A stretch of 5,122 nucleotides of DNA from an uncultured Prochlorococcus sp. Lineage in GTDB: Bacteria; Cyanobacteriota; Cyanobacteriia; PCC-6307; Cyanobiaceae. A model generated the notes under the pieces. The model searched no databases. It saw nothing but the letters and a program-made list of their open reading frames with translations, and was not told the origin of the DNA. The number at the start of each line of letters is the position of its first letter. The first letter of the stretch is position 1. This document shows positions 1-5,122 of the stretch, one piece after another. The stretch is taken from NCBI GenBank assembly GCA_913041805.1, contig CAJWIZ010000057.1, positions 1 to 5,122 of the forward strand, given 5' to 3'. The position numbers were made by a program, and so were the translations under genes.

Positions 1-383
1 AATTCAATGAATCTGGTACTTACCTAATGGGTTGGTTTAGAGATTATCTGTGGCTAAATAGTTCGCAGTTAATCAATGGCTATAACCCATTTGGTGTTAA
101 CTCATTATCAGTATGGGCCTGGATCTTCCTATTCGGTCATCTGATATGGGCTACAGGATTCATGTTCCTTATCTCCTGGCGAGGTTACTGGCAAGAGCTA
201 ATTGAAACTCTTGTATGGGCTCATCAACGCACTCCAATCGCAAATCTTGTTGGTTGGAGAGATAAGCCAGTCGCTCTTTCGATCGTTCAGGCTCGATTGA
301 CAGGTGTCACGCACTTTGTCGTCGGAACTGCAATAACTTATGCAGCATTCGTTATCGGATCGACTGCAGGCAAGTTTGGGTAA
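1..383 (+). CDS. psaB: Photosystem I P700 chlorophyll a apoprotein A2, C-terminal part (5' truncated by window edge)
   Basis: This is the last 126 codons of PsaB, one of the two core subunits that carry P700, the A0 chlorophylls and phylloquinone in the thylakoid membrane. The reading frame is open from base 3, so the ATG at 27 is an internal methionine and not the start. The sequence shows the family signatures [20 protein letters not shown], then NGYNPFG, the helix with [19 protein letters not shown], and the terminal TYAAF...STAGKFG. The methionine at 162-164 corresponds to the known axial ligand of an A0 chlorophyll, and the tryptophan at 189-191 to the one stacked on phylloquinone in solved PSI structures. 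psaA is expected just upstream, outside the window. The stop TAA at 381-383 is followed after about 37 bases by a strong terminator, so psaB ends its transcription unit. Identification is secure. Confidence 0.98.
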   Translation, partial: FNESGTYLMGWFRDYLWLNSSQLINGYNPFGVNSLSVWAWIFLFGHLIWATGFMFLISWRGYWQELIETLVWAHQRTPIANLVGWRDKPVALSIVQARLTGVTHFVVGTAITYAAFVIGSTAGKFG

Positions 384-782
384 ACCAAACTAAAAAAGGT
401 CAATTAAAACGAGAGGTAAAACCCCGTCAGGACAACCTGACGGGGTTTTTTTTGTAGTTAAAGGAAGCCAAAGTATTAGTAGAGCCACAAAAAATACAAA
501 TAAAAAGTCAAATCTAAAACTAAGCGCAAATTATCTACAAGAGATTCTCGGAATTAAAGTTTTAATGGCAATAAAATAAATAATGGCATCATTTTTAAAG
601 CTTTTAAAGTGCTGAGAAAATTCAATCTTGCCTAACTCTTACTAAATCCATTTAGCAAGAAGGCCTATTTTTATAATTTCAGAAAATAATTATATAAGGG
701 TTCTTTCCTACCAGAGAAGGTCTAGATTGATATTCAAAGAGCAATAATGGTTATCAGGTCATCGACTATGCCTTCAAAGGCT
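384..782. other. AT-rich intergenic region downstream of psaB
   Basis: Apart from the psaB terminator, this stretch of about 400 bases holds no coding sequence I can support. All ATG-started frames on the plus strand within it are short, for example those at 565 and 583, which stop within about a dozen codons. The DNA is very AT-rich, with a perfect TATAAT at 672-677 (plus strand) that lacks a matching -35 box, and a small hairpin near its right end. I see no tRNA, no repeat and no clear pseudogene remnant. It may be plain spacer or may encode a small RNA (see findings). Confidence 0.6.
418..453 (+). terminator. Intrinsic terminator of psaB
   Basis: A perfect 11-bp GC-rich stem (421-431 paired with 436-446) closes an ACAA tetraloop at 432-435 and runs into eight T residues (446-453). 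It starts about 37 bases after the psaB stop. The AAAA at 418-421 facing the stem also gives a short T run on the other strand, so weak bidirectional action is possible. The stem and tail are seen directly; termination is inferred. Confidence 0.95.
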
Positions 783-791
783 TTATTTTTT
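770..791 (+). terminator. Weak terminator-like hairpin without an upstream gene
   Basis: GCCT (770-773) and AGGC (778-781) can pair around a TCAA loop, followed by TTTATTTTTT at 782-791. The stem has only four pairs, so this is a marginal intrinsic terminator. No gene on the plus strand needs it, since psaB is already terminated at 453. It could end a small RNA or could be chance in AT-rich DNA. Confidence 0.25.
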
Positions 792-1004
792 ATGCCTCGT
801 ATAGCCTTCTTGATTTATGTTTGTTTGAATAGGAGCAGAAATCTTCTTCAAAAAATTATTCCAAGTTATTGGCCATGCCCATCGGCAAATAAGAGCTATC
901 AAAAATAAAAAAAAAGTCCCTTCTATTGGGTGACTAATATCTGAAAGAACTATTGAAAGCTGGCCAATCAAATATTCAGTGCTTTTCAGAGTTACTACAG
1001 CCAT
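783..1004 (-). CDS. Doubtful small membrane protein, 73 residues
   Basis: I do not recognise this protein. The frame opens with ATG at 1004 and ends in TAA at 783-785. It encodes one likely membrane segment around residues 29-47 (GTFFLFLIALICRWAWPITW), followed by a basic, polar tail (NNFLKKI, then GYTRHKK), which would be a positive-inside arrangement. No Shine-Dalgarno sequence is visible upstream of the ATG, and no convincing promoter. It sits alone in the psaB-psaL gap on the same strand as psaL but beyond the psaL terminator, so it would need its own promoter. A 73-codon frame in AT-rich DNA can occur by chance. The sensible hydrophobic profile is the only positive evidence. It does not carry the ExxNxR motif of high-light-inducible proteins. 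Confidence 0.3.
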   Translation of the reverse strand: MAVVTLKSTEYLIGQLSIVLSDISHPIEGTFFLFLIALICRWAWPITWNNFLKKISAPIQTNINQEGYTRHKK

Positions 1005-1077
1005 TCATATTTAACTGATTTGGTTAATTTCAGATCAGATAGCAGCTTATTAAATGTAAACCTATCAAAATCTGTTT

Positions 1078-1123
1078 AAAAAAACTTGTCCTGAAACAAA
1101 ATAATTGCTCAGGACAAGTTTTT
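1078..1123 (-). terminator. Intrinsic terminator of psaI-psaL
   Basis: The 10-bp stem (1085-1094 with 1109-1118) is extended by A-T pairs on both flanks and closed by a 14-base loop. Read on the minus strand, the stem is followed by seven T residues (complement of 1078-1084) and lies about 30 bases after the psaL stop. The plus strand also shows a five-T tail (1119-1123), so it may act in both directions and shield psaIL from transcription arriving from the psaB side. Confidence 0.9.
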
Positions 1124-1153
1124 CAGTAGTGATGGATTCTCCTTAACTAATAA

Positions 1154-1753
1154 TTAGCCTACCCATGGGAAAAAGGCTCCCTGCTTCATGAGAGTGTCCA
1201 CATGAAGAGTGCCACAAAGAAGCCAAGCAAAGACAACACCACCGCATCCGCCCAACCAAAAGCCACTAGTAAAGTCTGCCCAACCTGTCCTAGTAAATAA
1301 ATCGGCTGGTGGATTATCTATTGTGATATCCGCAGGCTGAACGTTGGGTGCCTTACCTGGAGCGTTGTAAAGGACCAAAAGTGCAGTCAGAATATGCATT
1401 GCACCAACGGCACTCAACAAACCTGCTGTTAAAGCAAAATCACTATTTCGGAATGGTCCAGTGATTGTAAAAGGCCCATAGAGAAAATACCCAAATATCG
1501 CGCCTACTTCGAGTCCACGGAAATTTGGAGAAAGACCTGCTCGATAGAAGGGCAAATTATTAAGCCAAGCCTTAGTGAAGTATCCACTGTTAACAGGCGT
1601 GACCAAGTCACCAACACATGGATCTGAAGCTGGCTTAACAGCCCACTGATCAGCTATGCCGATGTCATCAGGGCGTACGCTGCTATCAACATATTTTGGA
1701 TTGATTTTCACCGGCTCGCCGGACTTCAAAAAAGGGTCTTGGAAATCAGTCAT
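1154..1753 (-). CDS. psaL: Photosystem I reaction centre subunit XI
   Basis: PsaL is the thylakoid membrane subunit that sits at the contact of PSI monomers and is needed for trimer formation in cyanobacteria. The 199-residue product contains the family signature [18 protein letters not shown] (residues 67-84). Three hydrophobic segments follow or overlap it, at roughly 80-97, 106-130 and 160-183, and the last has the glycine-rich [15 protein letters not shown]. The first 50 or so residues are polar. The protein is several tens of residues longer than the PsaL of most freshwater cyanobacteria, a length I associate with Prochlorococcus and marine Synechococcus. The start is the ATG at 1753 ([15 protein letters not shown]), which lacks a clear ribosome binding site, as is common in this group. 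It lies 43 bases after psaI on the same strand, so the two are probably cotranscribed, and it ends before a strong terminator. Identification is secure. Confidence 0.97.
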   Translation of the reverse strand: MTDFQDPFLKSGEPVKINPKYVDSSVRPDDIGIADQWAVKPASDPCVGDLVTPVNSGYFTKAWLNNLPFYRAGLSPNFRGLEVGAIFGYFLYGPFTITGPFRNSDFALTAGLLSAVGAMHILTALLVLYNAPGKAPNVQPADITIDNPPADLFTRTGWADFTSGFWLGGCGGVVFAWLLCGTLHVDTLMKQGAFFPWVG

Positions 1754-1796
1754 TGGCTAGAAAAAACTGGGTTGACTAAGAAGAAACGACTGATAA

Positions 1797-1913
1797 TCAG
1801 TCTGTTGCAGTAATGTGGCGACCCACAAGCACTATGAAAACTGCTGGTGTAACAAGTCCAATTAAAGGGACAAATACACCTGGGAGCCAGTTAGCGGCAA
1901 ACTCGCTAGACAT
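1797..1913 (-). CDS. psaI: Photosystem I reaction centre subunit VIII
   Basis: This 38-residue protein begins at ATG 1913 and ends at TGA 1797-1799. It reads MSSEFAANWLPGVFVPLIG, then a hydrophobic stretch with LVTPAVFIVLVG, and ends HITATD. The pattern of a short polar head, WLP, one membrane helix containing FVPL.GLV.PA, and a short charged tail is typical of PsaI. PsaI is a single-helix subunit next to PsaL in the PSI trimerisation domain. Position supports the call: it lies 43 bases upstream of psaL on the same strand, the usual psaI-psaL order. The gene is easily missed because of its size. An overlapping ATG five bases upstream (1918) is in another frame. Confidence 0.93.
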   Translation of the reverse strand: MSSEFAANWLPGVFVPLIGLVTPAVFIVLVGRHITATD

Positions 1914-1933
1914 GACATATACCTAAAGATCCA

Positions 1934-1946
1934 TAGTTACTGTATA
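1934..1946 (-). promoter_or_regulatory. Possible -10 box for psaI-psaL
   Basis: On the minus strand TATACA (complement of 1941-1946) lies about 28 bases upstream of the psaI start codon and would place transcription initiation near 1934, giving a leader of about 20 bases. No good -35 hexamer is visible at 16-18 bases, and no pair of HLR1-type repeats is present. The same bases read on the plus strand include TATAGA, so the site cannot be assigned to one direction with confidence. Confidence 0.25.
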
Positions 1947-2054
1947 GATTGCTGTTGTGATGGTGTCCTTTAAAGCACATTGGTGACATAAAAGTTCAAT
2001 CCCTAGCCTTTTCTTACAGCATCCATCAGCATCAGATCCGACATCATTTATGCC

Positions 2055-2534
2055 ATGAATCAGGTTCTTGCAGGCACTACAGCCTTAATACTGGCCTTTC
2101 TGCTGTGGGGACTAGGCAAAAAGCCTCGCAATTTTCTGATCAGCAAAAATAATCAAAATCTCATAAAAATCACTAATGATTCCCAAATAAGCCTAGTTAA
2201 GACTGCCAATGATCTAGACAGTCCAAAAACTCAAGTCATCTCGAAATTAAAAGTCGATTGGAAGCCACCACAATCTATCCAGGAAACTATCCTACTAAGA
2301 AAAAAACTCCGTCAATTAATCACTGGTGGACCAGAAGAAAGACTTGAAGCAATAGTGCTTTCAGATCTTTGGGGCCATAAAAGTGTTATACCAATACTCA
2401 AAAGAGGGCTCAGAGATACAGATAGTTACGTGGTTGAAAGAGCTGCCAACGCTCTATTCAAATACAAAGGTTGTTCAAATCAATTAAGTCAAGAGTCACG
2501 CCGACCACCGCGCAACGTTGCTCTAATGCGATAA
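2055..2534 (+). CDS. Membrane-anchored protein with a HEAT-like C-terminal repeat
   Basis: The 159-residue product has three parts. Residues 5-20 are a hydrophobic helix (LAGTTALILAFLLWGL) followed by GKKPR, giving a probable N-in signal anchor or an uncleaved leader. Residues 25-75 are a polar linker. Residues 76-138 are predicted alpha-helical, with a pattern like one HEAT or PBS-lyase-type repeat: EERLEAIVLSDLWGHKSVIP, then LKRGLRDTDSYVVERAANAL. HEAT repeats are protein-binding scaffolds; the partner here is unknown. The start is the ATG at 2055; an ATG at 2050 gives only two codons. The gene diverges from psaI with 141 bases between start codons and converges on the glycosyltransferase gene. 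Its last 15 codons (SQESRRPPRNVALMR) overlap that gene by 46 bp. Proximity to psaIL allows a role in photosystem biogenesis, but nothing in the sequence shows this. Confidence 0.8.
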   Translation: MNQVLAGTTALILAFLLWGLGKKPRNFLISKNNQNLIKITNDSQISLVKTANDLDSPKTQVISKLKVDWKPPQSIQETILLRKKLRQLITGGPEERLEAIVLSDLWGHKSVIPILKRGLRDTDSYVVERAANALFKYKGCSNQLSQESRRPPRNVALMR

Positions 2535-3454
2535 ATGGGACGACCTTGACTTTCGTGATAGGTACGAATCTGCAATTCTCCAAGCAGGCCAAAGCAAAAA
2601 AGCTGAACACCTGCAATGCCAAGTACTAGGGCAAAAGTAAGAAGAGGTCGATTGCCAATATCTTCACCAGACAACTTAACTATGAATAAATAAGCACTTA
2701 CTAATAGGCTTCCAACAATTGAAAGAATGCCGCCAAAACCAAAAACATACATAGGACGAGTGAGAAATCTGTTCATAAACCAAACAGTCAATAAATCCAT
2801 AAGTACACGGAAAGTACGATCTATCCCGTACTTGCTATTGCCATATTGACGCGCACGATGATTTACCTTGACCTCAGTTATTCTTGCCCCTTCAATATTC
2901 GCCAAAACAGGTAAGAATCGATGAAGCTCTCCATAAAGGCGCATATCACTAAGGACTTCCCTCCTATAAGCCTTTAAAGAACAGCCATAATCATGCAATC
3001 GAACACCAGTCACAATTCCAATCAAACGATTAGCAATTCTGGAAGGCAATTTTCTTTGAATGGCAGCATCCTGACGCTGATACCTCCAACCACTAACCAA
3101 ATCAAATCCTTCTCTCAATCTAGAAACTACTAAAGGGATATCAGCTGGATCATTCTGCAAGTCTCCATCCAAACTAACAATTATTTCGCCTTGTGATAAA
3201 TCAAAACCAGCAGCCATTGCTGCAGTCTGCCCATAATTTTTTCTGAGTAAAACACATACCAGTTCTGGGACTTCAGAGCTTATACGGGTCAAAACCTCAG
3301 CACTTCTATCCGTAGAACCATCATTGACTAAAACCAATTCAAAGGATTCTTCAATTGGACGCATAGCAGCTAACAACTGCTCTACCAATTGAGGAAGACT
3401 GTCTTCTTCGTTAAAAATAGGAATTACTACTGAAATGTCGATGGGGTTGGTCAT
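2489..3454 (-). CDS. Family 2 glycosyltransferase, polyisoprenyl-phosphate (DPM1/GtrB-like) type
   Basis: The 321-residue protein has an N-terminal GT-A domain and a C-terminal membrane anchor. Seen motifs are ISVVIPIFNEE at the start, VNDGSTD (43-49), RKNYGQTAAM, the metal and nucleotide-binding DGDLQNDP (96-103), DYGCSLKAYRR (155-165), and VNHRAR followed by NSKYG (197-210). Two hydrophobic helices at about 234-259 and 270-294 are followed by a basic tail. Enzymes of this type (dolichyl- or undecaprenyl-phosphate mannose, glucose or aminoarabinose synthases) transfer a sugar from a nucleotide donor to a lipid phosphate at the inner face of the membrane. The sugar here cannot be told. I chose ATG 3454 (MTNPIDISVV); the frame extends to a TTG at 3493, two bases after the stop of the NlpC gene, but adds 13 residues outside the domain. 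It probably forms an operon with the upstream peptidase gene. Its 3' end overlaps the convergent HEAT-like gene. Confidence 0.93.
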   Translation of the reverse strand: MTNPIDISVVIPIFNEEDSLPQLVEQLLAAMRPIEESFELVLVNDGSTDRSAEVLTRISSEVPELVCVLLRKNYGQTAAMAAGFDLSQGEIIVSLDGDLQNDPADIPLVVSRLREGFDLVSGWRYQRQDAAIQRKLPSRIANRLIGIVTGVRLHDYGCSLKAYRREVLSDMRLYGELHRFLPVLANIEGARITEVKVNHRARQYGNSKYGIDRTFRVLMDLLTVWFMNRFLTRPMYVFGFGGILSIVGSLLVSAYLFIVKLSGEDIGNRPLLTFALVLGIAGVQLFCFGLLGELQIRTYHESQGRPIYRIRATLRGGRRDS

Positions 3455-3495
3455 CCCATTAATGCTTGAAAAAAGTAAGTTATTTAGAAACAACC

Positions 3496-4251
3496 TTACG
3501 GGAGCGTCATGCCGTCATGGCAACGCACAACTCGCCCTGCTCCTCGGAATTCGGAAAAATAATAGGCTGCAATTGAATTCTCTTCAAATTCTTCTAATGG
3601 ATCAAATCCAATTCCATTACGTCCATTCATGATTCCAGAACTATGGCAATACATTCCAGCCCCCATATAAACAGCTACATGAGTACATTTTTGAGGTGTA
3701 CCAAAGAACAAAAGATCTCCAGCCCTCAAGCTTTGGAAGTTACTAATGCCAATCTCTATGACTTCGCAAAATCTTTCTTGCTGATATGCATCACGTGGCA
3801 ACCAAATTTGTTGGCTTGCAAAGGCTGACTGAACTAGCCCTGAACAATCAAAATCAGGTCCAATAGTCCCTCCCCAAAGATATTGATTATCTTTCCTTGC
3901 CGCATTTTCAAGCCAACTGAGAACATGAGTTAACTTCTGCTGAATTTGATCCTTTGTAAGCAAGGTTGGCTGCCATGGTCCACGCCCAAATGCATGGCCA
4001 ATAACTTCTGACCATTTGATCCAGCACTGATAACCATCTTCTAAAAGACGAACCCTAAACCGACCAAACTCATCCCTTAGGCATGAGTTCTTAGAACATT
4101 CATCAATGACCTGAAAACTACGTCCCTTGAAGACCTGAGTAACTAAGGCACTAGTTGTTGCATCTGCATAACCATTAACCGAAGCAAACAGTTGCCAACA
4201 ACTTCCGGCAATGATCCTTTTTATGGTTATTGGGGCACCTATGGTTTGCAT
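3496..4251 (-). CDS. NlpC/P60 family cysteine peptidase with SH3-like N-terminal domain (probable murein peptide endopeptidase)
   Basis: The 251-residue protein has an N-terminal SH3b-like part (about 15-85, with GSCWQLFASVNGYADA and FGRFRVRLLEDGYQCWIKW) and a C-terminal NlpC/P60 domain (about 105-240). Catalytic residues are visible: Cys136 in PDFDCSGLVQ, His191 in CTHVAVYMG, and His203 in YCHSSG as the likely third residue. Tyr124 lies in YLWGG, and RAGDLLFFG (177-185) is also typical. The layout matches cyanobacterial gamma-D-glutamyl-L-diamino acid endopeptidases of the Anabaena/Nostoc type, which cut murein peptides with a free N-terminal L-Ala. No signal peptide is seen, consistent with cytosolic recycling of cell-wall peptides; this is inferred. 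The start ATG 4251 is fixed by an in-frame TAA two codons upstream. The gene lies 41 bases ahead of the glycosyltransferase start, and 17 bases separate it from the divergent serine hydrolase start. Confidence 0.93.
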   Translation of the reverse strand: MQTIGAPITIKRIIAGSCWQLFASVNGYADATTSALVTQVFKGRSFQVIDECSKNSCLRDEFGRFRVRLLEDGYQCWIKWSEVIGHAFGRGPWQPTLLTKDQIQQKLTHVLSWLENAARKDNQYLWGGTIGPDFDCSGLVQSAFASQQIWLPRDAYQQERFCEVIEIGISNFQSLRAGDLLFFGTPQKCTHVAVYMGAGMYCHSSGIMNGRNGIGFDPLEEFEENSIAAYYFSEFRGAGRVVRCHDGMTLP

Positions 4252-4268
4252 TGATTATTTCGAGCGCT

Positions 4269-5122
4269 ATGGCGTTCTACCGCTCTGATCCTCAAATGAA
4301 AGCTCAACTTGAAGAGCTGTTGGATCAACTTGCAAAAAAAGGGCGTCCAGGTCTTCATAAAAACATCTCAATCAACTGGATTCGCTATTCGAGCCCTACA
4401 CCAGAGCCCTTGAGCGGTATAGGAGCAGGCTGGCTGGAACAAAAGCTTATCTATCCAGCCAGCGTTGTAAAGCTGATCTATGCAGTTGCTATAGAAGCAT
4501 GGTTACAAAAGGACTTACTAATTGAAACTGCAGAACTCAAAAGAGCAGTAAAGGACATGATCATGCATTCGAGCAACGACGCAACCAGTCTTGTGCTCGA
4601 TCTCCTGTCTGGAACCACAAGTGGACCGTCTTTATTTGGAGAAAGATGGGATTCCTGGCAAAAACAGCGTCTACTTGTAAATCAATGGTTGGCCACCTTG
4701 CAATGGCCAGAACTAAATGGAGCGAACTGTTGTCAAAAAACTTGGGGGGATGGACCTTATGGCCGTGAACAAGATTTCTACAAAGATGGATACGTGAATA
4801 AAAATGCGCTCAGCACCTCAGCTACTGCAAGGGTTTTAGAAGCAATCATGACCAACCAAATCATCTCACCACCTGCTTGCAAAAGGTTAAGAACAATTCT
4901 TTCAAGGTCCTTAGATGAAAAACTCCGCCAGGAAGATCCCGAGAATCAAATAGATGGATTCCTTGGAGAAGGTCTACCGAAAGGATCAAGAATTTGGAGT
5001 AAAGCTGGGTGGATGAGCCAAGTACGTCATGATGCAGCGTGGTGCTCGCAACCTCAAGGCAATCCAATGCTTTTAGTAGTATTTTCGCAAGGTAGGCAAA
5101 GCTCAAAAGACAAATTTCTGCT
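4269..5122 (+). CDS. Class A beta-lactamase-fold serine hydrolase, 3' end cut by window edge
   Basis: The frame is open from ATG 4269 (MAFYRSDPQMKAQLEELLDQ) to the window end, giving 284 residues without a stop. The three active-site motifs of the penicillin-binding serine hydrolases appear in order: SxxK as Ser65-Val-Val-Lys68 in YPASVVKLIY, SxN as Ser101-Ser-Asn103 in MHSSNDAT, and KxG as Lys245-Ala-Gly247 in WSKAGWMS. The order and context fit the class A beta-lactamase / PF13354 family. Probably only the last strand and helix, about 10-20 residues, are missing. I cannot place a clear Glu166-xxx-Asn170 omega-loop motif, so true beta-lactam hydrolysis is uncertain. With the ATG start there is no signal peptide. 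The frame continues upstream to a TGA at 4212 through very hydrophobic codons (see findings). The neighbouring peptidase suggests peptidoglycan or murein peptides as the natural substrate. No regulator is linked. Confidence 0.88.
   Translation, partial: MAFYRSDPQMKAQLEELLDQLAKKGRPGLHKNISINWIRYSSPTPEPLSGIGAGWLEQKLIYPASVVKLIYAVAIEAWLQKDLLIETAELKRAVKDMIMHSSNDATSLVLDLLSGTTSGPSLFGERWDSWQKQRLLVNQWLATLQWPELNGANCCQKTWGDGPYGREQDFYKDGYVNKNALSTSATARVLEAIMTNQIISPPACKRLRTILSRSLDEKLRQEDPENQIDGFLGEGLPKGSRIWSKAGWMSQVRHDAAWCSQPQGNPMLLVVFSQGRQSSKDKFL

Noticed and set aside
597..604. AAAGCTTT palindrome
   Set aside because: At 8 bp of AT-rich sequence, with the symmetry breaking just outside, it is expected by chance and has no tail or flanking repeat.
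747..905. 52-codon open frame on the plus strand (MVIRSSTMPSKALFFMPRI...)
   Set aside because: It overlaps the doubtful minus-strand ORF, crosses the hairpin at 770-791, has no ribosome binding site and shows no domain. It is best seen as a chance frame in AT-rich DNA.
1914..2054. Search for an HLR1-type light-regulatory repeat in the psaI / HEAT-like gene spacer
   Set aside because: Only isolated TTAC-like fragments occur (for example at 1936-1941). The required pair of direct repeats with fixed spacing is absent on both strands.
2050..2058. ATG-CCA-TGA two-codon frame overlapping the start of the HEAT-like gene
   Set aside because: Such minimal frames arise easily next to an ATGA. There is no leader peptide pattern or attenuator structure around it.
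3435..3632. 65-codon open frame on the plus strand
   Set aside because: It lies opposite the start of the glycosyltransferase and the end of the NlpC/P60 gene, both of which have strong motif support. Its product has no recognisable features.
3643..3828. 61-codon open frame on the plus strand
   Set aside because: It is a shadow of the NlpC/P60 catalytic domain on the opposite strand, covering the codons of Cys136 and both catalytic histidines.
4861..5106. 81-codon open frame on the minus strand
   Set aside because: It is antisense to the beta-lactamase-like gene, including the KAG motif region, and its product shows no domain.

Overview
The window reads as a piece of a picocyanobacterial chromosome. 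The gene set and order (end of psaB, then psaL and psaI, then a run of envelope-related genes), the 199-residue PsaL with an extended N-terminus, the tiny intergenic gaps and a base composition near 40% GC by eye all fit marine Prochlorococcus, probably a low-light-adapted lineage. The assignment comes from remembered protein features and was not searched.

Left part (1-1913): photosystem I. The window opens inside psaB (last 126 codons), closed by a near-perfect intrinsic terminator. An AT-rich stretch of about 770 bases follows. It holds a doubtful 73-residue membrane ORF on the minus strand, a weak terminator-like hairpin and an isolated TATAAT box. The psaI-psaL pair then lies on the minus strand and ends in its own strong terminator. 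PsaB is a reaction-centre core subunit; PsaL and PsaI form the trimerisation side of the same complex.

Middle (2055-3454): divergent from psaI is a small membrane-anchored protein with a HEAT-like C-terminus. It converges on, and overlaps by 46 bp, a family 2 polyisoprenyl-phosphate-type glycosyltransferase with two C-terminal membrane helices.

Right part (3496-5122): directly upstream of the glycosyltransferase, on the same strand, is an NlpC/P60 cysteine peptidase with an SH3-like N-terminus. Only 17 bases separate its start codon from that of a divergent class A beta-lactamase-fold serine hydrolase, which runs off the right edge. These two suggest peptidoglycan (murein peptide) metabolism, and the glycosyltransferase suggests envelope glycan or lipid-linked sugar synthesis.

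No mobile element, CRISPR array, tRNA or rRNA was seen. The window is mostly ordinary core genome. The points most worth a second look are the divergent peptidoglycan-enzyme pair, whose promoters must lie inside each other's genes, the unusual beta-lactamase-like protein, and the unexplained psaB-psaL gap.
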